A program made the position numbers and the translations under genes. From NCBI RefSeq assembly GCF_002295115.1, contig NZ_NSFV01000005.1:1-64000 (forward strand): 64,000 bases of DNA, read 5' to 3'. The DNA comes from Mesorhizobium sp. WSM4311 (GTDB lineage: Bacteria > Pseudomonadota > Alphaproteobacteria > Rhizobiales > Rhizobiaceae). The notes below the pieces were generated by a model. It did no database searches and was not told the DNA's origin. It worked only from the letters and a program-made list of their open reading frames with translations. Of the stretch, positions 45,173 through 54,343 are shown piece after piece (position 1 is the first letter of the stretch; each line of letters begins with the position of its first letter).

Positions 45173-45514
45173 ATGTCGACACCGCACTGGCCACAGGCCT
45201 CGAGCGTGGAACTGGAGGATTGGGGCGCGGGCAGCAACACGCTTGCCGGCGCGCCGCGCGCCTCCGGCAAGATCCTGTCGCAGAATCCGGACGGGTCGAG
45301 CGAATGCGGCCTGTGGTCGTGCACGCCGGGCACCCGCAAGGTCACCTTCGCCACCGACGAGTTCTGCCACTTCCTGTCTGGTCACGGCAGCTATGTCCAC
45401 GAGCACGGCGAACAGATTCCGGTCGAGGCCGGCACGCTGGTGTTCTTTCCGGCCGGCTGGACCGGCATTTCCATCGTCACGCAAACGCTGACCAAGGCCT
45501 TCATGTGCCGGTGA
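45173..45514 (+). CDS. Small cupin protein, second of three
   Basis: The 113-residue protein has the same pattern as its neighbours (LWSCTPGTRKVTFATDEFCH, VEAGTLVFFPAGWTGISIVT). ATG 45173 follows GGGAGCAAG. It is the most divergent of the three: the region SHTSGKLLHKGP of the other copies is APRASGKILSQNP here. Specific function unknown. Confidence 0.85.
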   Translation: MSTPHWPQASSVELEDWGAGSNTLAGAPRASGKILSQNPDGSSECGLWSCTPGTRKVTFATDEFCHFLSGHGSYVHEHGEQIPVEAGTLVFFPAGWTGISIVTQTLTKAFMCR

Positions 45515-45536
45515 GCATCATTTCAAGGAAATCCAT

Positions 45537-45881
45537 ATGACCACGCCCATCATGCAATCGCCGCTCGCCGTCACCGACCTCGTCGACTGGGGCATCATCC
45601 CGACGATGATCGAGGGCCAGTCCCACACCTCGGGCAAGCTGCTCCACAAGGGGCCGGAAGGCCGCTCCGAATGCGGGTTGTGGGTCTGCACGCCGGGCAA
45701 ATGGCACTGCCACGTCACCCGCGACGAGTTCTGCCATTTCCTCGAAGGCCGCTGCACCTATGTGCACGAATCGGGCGAGGTGATCGAAATCGAGCCGGAC
45801 ACGGCGGCTTTCTTCCCACAGGACTGGAAGGGCGTCTGCACCGTCCATGAGACCATCAAGAAGGTCTACATGATCCGCTGA
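45537..45881 (+). CDS. Small cupin protein, third of three
   Basis: The 114-residue protein resembles the first cupin most closely (TDLVDWG, GKLLHKGPEG, WVCTPGKWHCHVTRDEFCHF, CTVHETIKKVYMI). It carries more His residues around the barrel than its neighbours. It precedes the aldehyde dehydrogenase gene by 20 bases. Confidence 0.85.
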   Translation: MTTPIMQSPLAVTDLVDWGIIPTMIEGQSHTSGKLLHKGPEGRSECGLWVCTPGKWHCHVTRDEFCHFLEGRCTYVHESGEVIEIEPDTAAFFPQDWKGVCTVHETIKKVYMIR

Positions 45882-45901
45882 GCGGATCTGAGAGGATGTC
45901 C

Positions 45902-47410
45902 ATGCATTTCTCCGCTGACCGGCCGACCTTCTTCGTCAATCCGGACTACCGGCCGATGGCGGGTGCAAACAAACCGGTGATCGATCCGGCCACGCTGGAA
46001 ACGGTCGGCGCCATCGCCGCGGCCAGCGATGGCGAGATCGATGCCGCGCTCGCCGCCGCGACCGGGGCGCAGGCCGCCTGGAAAAGGCTCGATGCCAAGA
46101 GCCGGGCGAAGCACCTGCATGCCGTAGCCAACGCCATCGAGGCCGCCGATTTCACCCGCTGCGCCGAGCTGATGGTGCGCGAGATGGGCAAGCCTTATCC
46201 GGAAGCCATCGGCGAGATCGCCAATTGCGCGCCGATCTTCCGCTACTATGCCGAGATGGCGCGCGACGACGCCGGCAAGATCGCCGGCACGACGCAGGCC
46301 GGCTCGTTCCAATATGCGCGCTACGAGCCCTATGGCGTCTCCGTCCACATCATGCCCTACAATTTTCCGATCCTGCTGATGTGCTGGACCGTGGCGGCAT
46401 CGCTTGCCGCGGGCAATGCCTGCATCGTCAAGCCGGCCGAGGCGACGACGCTGTCGACGCTGGACTACATGGCCGTGTTCCGCTCGCTGCCGGCAGGCCT
46501 GGTCTCCTGCCTGCCCGGCGGAGCGGCGACCGCCCAGGGGCTGATCACGTCCGACCGCACCCATGCGGTTGCCTTCACCGGCTCGGTCGCCGCCGGCAAG
46601 GCGGTGGCCGTCGCCTGCGCCGAACGCATGAAGCCTTGCGTCATCGAGGCCGGCGGCAGCGACCCGCTGATCATCAGTGAACACGCGCCGCTGGAGGTCG
46701 CCGCGGCCGGCAGCGTTACCGCTGCCTTCCACCTCACAGGCCAGGTCTGCACTTCGGCCGAGCGCTTCTTCGTCGTCGATGCCGTGCATGACCGCTTCGT
46801 CGAGTTGTTTGCCGAAAGGACACGCACGCTGCGCATCGGCAACGGCATGGACAAGACCGAGATCGGCCCCCTGGTCAGCGAAGCGGCTCGAGCCAAGGTC
46901 ATGCGTCTTGTCGATAACGCCATTGCCCATGGCGCCAAGGCCGTCACCGGCGGGCGCATCCCGCCGTCGCACGACACCGGCTGGTTCTACGAACCGACGA
47001 TCCTGACTGGCGTCACCCCTGGCATGGCGATCGTGCGCGAAGAGTGTTTTGGGCCGGTCGCCGCCATCTGCCGCGTGAAGGATTTCGACGAGGCGATACG
47101 GCTTGCGAATGACAGCCCGTTCGGGCTCGGCGCCTCGGTGTTCACCACCGACCTCGCCGAAGCGCATGAGGCGGCCGAACGGCTCGAGGCCGGCATGGTC
47201 TGGGTCAACAACCCGCTGATCGACAATGACGCCCTGCCCTTCGGCGGCTGGAAGGCGTCAGGCCTCGGCCGCGAACTGGGACGGCAGGGGCTCGATGCCT
47301 TCCGTCGCTCGAAGATGGTCATCATCGACCACAGACCGGCGATCCAGGACTGGTGGTATCCCTACCCCGACAACTGGTTCCGCGAGACCGGCGGCCGCAA
47401 GCACGTGTGA
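45902..47410 (+). CDS. Aldehyde dehydrogenase
   Basis: The 502-residue NAD(P)-dependent enzyme has the catalytic Cys in GQVCTSAERFFV, the Glu in CVIEAGGSDPLII, the cofactor motif FTGSVAAGKAVAVACAERMK and the C-terminal LPFGGWKASGLGRELGRQGL. It would oxidise the aldehyde made by the FAD amine oxidase of the left arm. ATG 45902 is preferred, as AGAGG lies six bases upstream; a further ATG at 45896 is too close to it. It ends the right arm. Confidence 0.9.
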   Translation: MHFSADRPTFFVNPDYRPMAGANKPVIDPATLETVGAIAAASDGEIDAALAAATGAQAAWKRLDAKSRAKHLHAVANAIEAADFTRCAELMVREMGKPYPEAIGEIANCAPIFRYYAEMARDDAGKIAGTTQAGSFQYARYEPYGVSVHIMPYNFPILLMCWTVAASLAAGNACIVKPAEATTLSTLDYMAVFRSLPAGLVSCLPGGAATAQGLITSDRTHAVAFTGSVAAGKAVAVACAERMKPCVIEAGGSDPLIISEHAPLEVAAAGSVTAAFHLTGQVCTSAERFFVVDAVHDRFVELFAERTRTLRIGNGMDKTEIGPLVSEAARAKVMRLVDNAIAHGAKAVTGGRIPPSHDTGWFYEPTILTGVTPGMAIVREECFGPVAAICRVKDFDEAIRLANDSPFGLGASVFTTDLAEAHEAAERLEAGMVWVNNPLIDNDALPFGGWKASGLGRELGRQGLDAFRRSKMVIIDHRPAIQDWWYPYPDNWFRETGGRKHV

Positions 47411-47447
47411 GGGAATGGCGCGGCAACACCGCGCGGCTCGACGAGGT

Positions 47448-49514
<2,067 letters not shown>

Positions 49515-49585
49515 GCAGAGCCCTCCCGGGACCGACCGAAATCGCGGAAGGGTTTACTAGGCCGCGCCGCGAATGGGAACCCGCT

Positions 49586-49601
49586 GTTGGGCTGGCCCAA
49601 C
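49586..49601. promoter_or_regulatory. Palindrome upstream of the FadJ-like gene
   Basis: GTTGGGC-TG-GCCCAAC has seven-base perfect arms and a two-base centre. It is about 72 bases upstream of the beta-oxidation gene start and about 68 bases downstream of the last permease stop, so it could be an operator or a transcript-end hairpin. Confidence 0.35.
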
Positions 49602-49668
49602 GTTTGGCGGCGCGACGGACTGCCCCAGAAGCTCGCGGCGATGCTCGCCGGACGCTCGGGAACGGCGA

Positions 49669-50616
49669 TCACCGCACCGCCTTTTCCCCGCCTGCCGCCG
49701 TAATCACCCCGACGATGATCAGCCCCGTCAAAAGCAGGCGAACGCCCGCGCTGACCCCGAATGTGTTGAGCATGGTCAAGAGCAGCACCAGAAACAGCGC
49801 CGCGCCCCACACGCCGGGCACATTGGCCTTGCCGCCGGCCACCGACGTGCCGCCGATGACGACGACGGCGATCGAGGCGAGCAGATATTCATTGCCGATA
49901 TCGACATTGGCGCCGCGGAAATAGCCGGCGAGCAGCGCGCCGTCGATGCCGCCGAGCGCGCCCGACAGCGTGTAGGTGAGGAAGCGGATGCGGCCGACAT
50001 TGACGCCGGCGAGCCATGCGGCGCGGATGTTCTGGCCGATCGCCAGCACCGAGCGGCCATAGATCATGCGCTGCAGGGCGATGGCCGCGCCGATGGTGAA
50101 CAGCACGGTCAGCACCGCCAGCACCGGAATGCCCAGGATCTGCCAGTTGGTGAAATCGGCAAAGCCGGGCGGCGGCTTGATCTGCAGCCCACGCCCATAG
50201 CTGATGTCGATCGACTGGATGATGAAGCTCGCCGACAAGGTGGCGATGATCGGCGGAATGCGCAGCGCCCAGATCAGCAGATAGTTGACCGCGCCGATCG
50301 CCGCGCCGCAGGCGAGCGCCGCCAGAAGGCCTACAACGATCATGGAATCGCTGCCGGCCATCACTTTCATGGCGACCGCGCTGGCGAGGCCGATATTGGC
50401 CGGCAGCGACAGGTCGACATTGCCGGGCCCAAGCGTGATGACGAACATCTGGCCGACGCCGACGATGACCGTGAACACCGCGAGCGACAACGCCGCCGTG
50501 ACCATGCCGCCGGCGCCGTAGCCGCCGGTGAAGGCGATCGTCGCCAGCCACACGACAAGCGCGCCGAGGAACGACCATACCCAGGGCTTGCCGGCCAGCG
50601 ATCTAACCAGGATCAT
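49669..50616 (-). CDS. Sugar ABC transporter permease (RbsC type), second
   Basis: The 315-residue membrane protein has the RbsC-like features VFTVIVGVGQMFVITLGPGN-type helix (GQMFVITLGPGNVDLSLPAN), AIGQNIRAAWLAGVNVGRIR and VIGGTSVAGGKANVPGVWGA. It partners with the permease encoded just upstream. It is the last gene of the operon. Confidence 0.92.
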   Translation of the reverse strand: MILVRSLAGKPWVWSFLGALVVWLATIAFTGGYGAGGMVTAALSLAVFTVIVGVGQMFVITLGPGNVDLSLPANIGLASAVAMKVMAGSDSMIVVGLLAALACGAAIGAVNYLLIWALRIPPIIATLSASFIIQSIDISYGRGLQIKPPPGFADFTNWQILGIPVLAVLTVLFTIGAAIALQRMIYGRSVLAIGQNIRAAWLAGVNVGRIRFLTYTLSGALGGIDGALLAGYFRGANVDIGNEYLLASIAVVVIGGTSVAGGKANVPGVWGAALFLVLLLTMLNTFGVSAGVRLLLTGLIIVGVITAAGGEKAVR

Positions 50617-50619
50617 CGC

Positions 50620-51600
50620 TTACCTCTCCCTGCGGCTGATCAGCACCCGCGCCGCCAGCACGATGATCAGGATGGCGCCGTTGGCGGCCACCTGCCAGTC
50701 CGGCGGAATGTGCATGAAGGTGAGCAGCGGCGAGGCGGCCAGCGCCAGTGTCAGCGCGCCGATCACCGCGCCGATCGGCGACACCCGGCCGCCGACGAAT
50801 TCACCGCCGCCGAGGATGACGCCGGCGATCGACAGCAGCGTATAGCCATTGCCGATATTGGCATCGGCCGAGGTGGTGATGCCGATCAGCGCCATGCCCG
50901 ACAGCACGCCGAACACGCCTGCCAGCGCGAACAGCACGATCTTGGTTTTGAGCAGCGACCAGCCGGCGCGCTTGAGCGCGGCCGCATTGCCGCCGGAGCC
51001 GCGCAGGATTACGCCATAGGAGGTGCGCATCAGGCCGAAATGGACGATGAGGCCTATCAGCAGCGCCGCGATGATCGGGAACGGCACGAAGGGCGGCTTG
51101 AACGACATGATCGCCAGCAGCCAGTCCGGCGCCTTGCCGCCGGGCTTGGGCAGGACGAGGATGGCGAGCCCCTGCCAGACGAAACTCATGCCGAGCGTCA
51201 CCACGATCGACGGCAGATTGCGCAGGCGGATCAGCGCGCCGAGCAGCGCATAGACGCCGATCGAGCCAACCAGGATGGCGACGCCGATGAGCGGCGCGTC
51301 CTTCAGCCAGGTCGCGGTGACGCAGCCGACGAAACCGACGAAGGTGCCGATCGACAGGTCGAGCTCATTGCCTGAAATGACGAACATCTGCGCGATCGTC
51401 GCCAGCGCGATCGGGATCGCCAGGTTCAGCATCAGGCTGAAGCCGAAATAGCTGATGGCGCGTGGGTTGAGCCAGGCGATGGCGAGCAGCACCAATGCCA
51501 GCGACAGCGCCGGCAGCAGCCCGCGCAGCAGGCGGGCACGGGCCAGCGCGCCACGCTCGGCGGAGCTCCTGGTGGTGGCGTCGAGGCTGGCGGCGGTCAT
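50620..51600 (-). CDS. Sugar ABC transporter permease (RbsC type), first
   Basis: The 326-residue permease has the characteristic AQMFVISGNELDLSIGTFVG segment and GNAAALKRAGWSLLKTKIVL. ATG 51600 is used because it follows the ATPase stop (TGAG-ATG); an in-frame ATG at 51612 is equally open but has no ribosome site. A three-base gap precedes the second permease gene. Confidence 0.91.
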   Translation of the reverse strand: MTAASLDATTRSSAERGALARARLLRGLLPALSLALVLLAIAWLNPRAISYFGFSLMLNLAIPIALATIAQMFVISGNELDLSIGTFVGFVGCVTATWLKDAPLIGVAILVGSIGVYALLGALIRLRNLPSIVVTLGMSFVWQGLAILVLPKPGGKAPDWLLAIMSFKPPFVPFPIIAALLIGLIVHFGLMRTSYGVILRGSGGNAAALKRAGWSLLKTKIVLFALAGVFGVLSGMALIGITTSADANIGNGYTLLSIAGVILGGGEFVGGRVSPIGAVIGALTLALAASPLLTFMHIPPDWQVAANGAILIIVLAARVLISRRER

Positions 51601-51601
51601 C

Positions 51602-53071
51602 TCAGGCCGCATCGCCGAAGGAGGACTGGATGATCTTCTCCTCGGTCAATTCGTCGCGACCCAGATTGGCGACGATGCGGCCGTTCTTGAAGACATAGAC
51701 ATGGTCGCAATTGTCGAGTTCCTCGGTTTCCGTGGTGTACCAGAGGAAGGTGCGGCCGCGGCCAGCCTCCTCGCGCACGAGGTCGTAGACTTCCAGCTTG
51801 GTGCCTATATCGACGCCGCGCATCGGATCGTCCATCAGCACGATCTGGGCATCCGAGCCGAGCGCGCGGGCAAACAGCGCCTTCTGTTGGTTGCCGCCCG
51901 AAAGCGAGAAGATGTTGTTGTTCATGTCGGGCGTGCGGATGCCGATCTTCTTCTGCCAGAACTGGGCCAACTCGGCCTCGCGCCGCGGCGAGATCAGCAG
52001 CCCGTTGCGCAGCCGCGCCAGCGATCGGATGCCGATGTTCTCGGCGATCGACCATTGCGGGAAGATCCCGTCCGACTGGCGGTCCCCGGCGACCAGCGCC
52101 ACCGGCGCGGTCACTTCGATGCCGGTCCTGGCGCGGGAGGCGGCAGCGAAGATCGCCAGCAACAGGTCGGTCTGGCCGTGTCCCGCCAGCCCGGCAAGGC
52201 CGATGATCTCGCCGGCGCGGGCGACAAGGTCGGCGCCGTCCTTCTGCGCGGCGGGACGCGCCCGCACCCGCAACGGACCGTCAGCCGGCTTGGCCGCGGC
52301 AATCTCGGCGGCGATCTTCTGGCGCGCTTCCGCCCCGCCCATCGCGGTCACCAGCCGGTCGCGGTCGAAGGCATTCGCCGCGTCGGCGACCACCACCTTG
52401 CCGTCGCGCATCACCACGATGCGGTCGGCATTCCTGAGCACCTCGCCCAGAACATGCGAGATCAGGATGCAGCTCTTGCCGCCGGCGATGAAGCGGCGCA
52501 CGAAGGCCAGCAATTGGCCAGCCGTGTGCGCGTCCAGCGATGATGTTGGCTCGTCGAGGATGACGAGGTCGAGCCTGTCCTGCGTCACCGTGAAGGCGCG
52601 CGCCACCTCGACCATCTGGCGCCGGCCGATCGACAGGTCGCCGACAATATCCCAGGCCGAGATGCCGTGATCGGGAAAGATCTCGTCAAGCTTGGCGGTG
52701 ATCAGCGCGGCCGCCTTGCGCCGCCAGCCGAGGCCTGAGAGCGAGGCATGGTTGATGCGCGTGTTTTCGGCGACGCTGAGATTGGGGCACAGCGACAGTT
52801 CCTGGAACACGCAGCGTATGCCGAGCTTTTGCGCCCGCGACACCGCGTAGTTGTCCTCGATGCCGCCATGCACGGCGATCTGGCCGCTGTCGGGCGTGAG
52901 TGTGCCCGCGACCATGTGCATCAGCGTCGATTTGCCGGCGCCATTGTGGCCGACCAGGCCGACGCATTCGCCGGGCCGGACGTGGAAGTCCACCCCGCCC
53001 AGCGCGCGAACGGCGCCGAAATGTTTTTCGGCGCCGTTCAGTCTGATGATGTCAGCGTTCCCTTCGGGCAT
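51602..53071 (-). CDS. Sugar ABC transporter ATPase with two nucleotide-binding domains (RbsA type)
   Basis: The 489-residue protein has two ATPase halves: the first with GHNGAGKST, LSIGRRQMVEVARAF and VILDEPTSSLD; the second with GLAGHGQTDLL, FSLSGGNQQKALFARALG and LMDDPMRGVDIGTK. ATG 53071 begins MPEGNADII; longer in-frame extensions have no family support. It follows the binding-protein gene by 49 bases. Confidence 0.92.
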   Translation of the reverse strand: MPEGNADIIRLNGAEKHFGAVRALGGVDFHVRPGECVGLVGHNGAGKSTLMHMVAGTLTPDSGQIAVHGGIEDNYAVSRAQKLGIRCVFQELSLCPNLSVAENTRINHASLSGLGWRRKAAALITAKLDEIFPDHGISAWDIVGDLSIGRRQMVEVARAFTVTQDRLDLVILDEPTSSLDAHTAGQLLAFVRRFIAGGKSCILISHVLGEVLRNADRIVVMRDGKVVVADAANAFDRDRLVTAMGGAEARQKIAAEIAAAKPADGPLRVRARPAAQKDGADLVARAGEIIGLAGLAGHGQTDLLLAIFAAASRARTGIEVTAPVALVAGDRQSDGIFPQWSIAENIGIRSLARLRNGLLISPRREAELAQFWQKKIGIRTPDMNNNIFSLSGGNQQKALFARALGSDAQIVLMDDPMRGVDIGTKLEVYDLVREEAGRGRTFLWYTTETEELDNCDHVYVFKNGRIVANLGRDELTEEKIIQSSFGDAA

Positions 53072-53120
53072 GCCTAGATATATCCGCGCGATGGTACGAA
53101 GGGCAACGCAAGCGCGACAT

Positions 53121-54134
53121 TCACTTGATGTTGGCCTTGATCGCCGCGAGGGCGTCTTCCTGCGTGTATTCGTGGGTGGCGACGCCGCCTTCCTTGATCT
53201 TCGGCAGGGCTGCCTCGAAGTCGTCCTGGGTGAAGGCCAGATACGGCACCAGCAGGTCGTGCGGAATGTCCTTGCGGCCATCGAGCACCTGCTGCGCCAC
53301 CCAGAAGGCGAGCGACGACACGCCGGGCGCGATCGAAGCCGACCAGGTCTTGTAGCCGTCCTTGTCCTTCTGTTCCTTCCACCACTTCAGCTCGTCCTGC
53401 CGGTTGCCCATGATGATGGTCGGGCGCGGCTTGCCGGCGGCGGCGAAAGCCTGTGCGGCGCCATACCCGTCACCGCCCTGGTCGACGATGCCGACGATAT
53501 CGGGCAATGAAGGCAGGATGGTCGCGACGGCTTTCTGCGCCGTCGTCTGATCCCAGTCGCCGGTCACCGAGCCGACGATCTTGAACTCGGGATGCGCGGC
53601 GACGCCTTCGAGGATGCCGGCATGGATGGCATCGTCGATCGAGGTACCGGCCAGGCCACGGATTTCCAAAAGGTTCCCGCCCTTGGGCTGGAACTTGGCC
53701 ATCTGCTCGACTTCCTGCTTGCCCATGTCCTTGAAGTCGACGACGACGCGGTAGGCGCAGGGCTCGGTCACGGTGCCGTCGAAGGAGACGACCGTGATAC
53801 CGGCGTCGCAGGCCTGCTTGATGGCGCCGTTGAGCGCATCCGGCGAGGCGGCGTTGATGACGATGGCGTCATAGCCCTGCAGGATCAGGTTCTGCACCTG
53901 GGCTGCCTGCGTCGGCACTTCCTTGTCGGCGGTGGTGAAGATGTCGGCCGCGCCGACGATCTTGTCGGCGACCGCCTTCTTGGTGACGATGCCGTAGCTG
54001 TCGAGCATCGCCTGCCGCCACGAATTGCCGGCGTAATTGTTCGAGAATGCGATCTTCTTGCCGCTGGTATCGGCAAGCGCCGTGCCTGATGCGAGCATCG
54101 CGGCAAGAGCGCTCAGAGCTAACAGTTTCTTCAT
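53121..54134 (-). CDS. Sugar-type ABC transporter periplasmic binding protein
   Basis: The 337-residue product has a signal peptide (LLALSALAAMLASGTALA) and a type I periplasmic binding fold (AFSNNYAGNSWRQAMLDSYG, GYDAIVINAASPDALNGAIK, IVGIVDQGGDGYGAAQAFAA). ATG 54134 is chosen since AGGAG is seven bases upstream; ATG 54140 would be too near. The ligand is not determined, though the divergent glucan and glucose genes favour a sugar. Confidence 0.91.
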   Translation of the reverse strand: MKKLLALSALAAMLASGTALADTSGKKIAFSNNYAGNSWRQAMLDSYGIVTKKAVADKIVGAADIFTTADKEVPTQAAQVQNLILQGYDAIVINAASPDALNGAIKQACDAGITVVSFDGTVTEPCAYRVVVDFKDMGKQEVEQMAKFQPKGGNLLEIRGLAGTSIDDAIHAGILEGVAAHPEFKIVGSVTGDWDQTTAQKAVATILPSLPDIVGIVDQGGDGYGAAQAFAAAGKPRPTIIMGNRQDELKWWKEQKDKDGYKTWSASIAPGVSSLAFWVAQQVLDGRKDIPHDLLVPYLAFTQDDFEAALPKIKEGGVATHEYTQEDALAAIKANIK

Positions 54135-54212
54135 GTTCATACTCCTCCCAAGAGTTGCTGGTCGTGCGGATTTTAGGTGGAAAGTCGCGCCTGCGTTCCT
54201 GTTTTTTATCGA

Positions 54213-54223
54213 TTGTCAGACAA
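54213..54223. promoter_or_regulatory. TTGTC-A-GACAA palindrome in the divergent region
   Basis: This perfect 11-base palindrome resembles operators of GntR/FadR-group regulators, whose consensus contains TNGTNNNACNA. It lies about 80 bases upstream of the binding-protein gene and 120 bases upstream of the glucoamylase gene. No regulator of that type is encoded beside it. Confidence 0.4.
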
Positions 54224-54343
54224 ATGAAGATGGCATAGCGGCCTGTCAACTGCAATCCGCAAAGCCTGCCGATCAACTTGCGGTGCGCCAATTGAAATGG
54301 CGTCGGTGGATGGGTAAGCCATGCGCACAGGAGGCCAACAGAG

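Noticed and set aside
49573..51375. 600-codon open frame antisense to two RbsC-type permeases
   Set aside because: The product is low-complexity, rich in Arg, Asp, Gln and His; the opposite strand encodes clear permeases.
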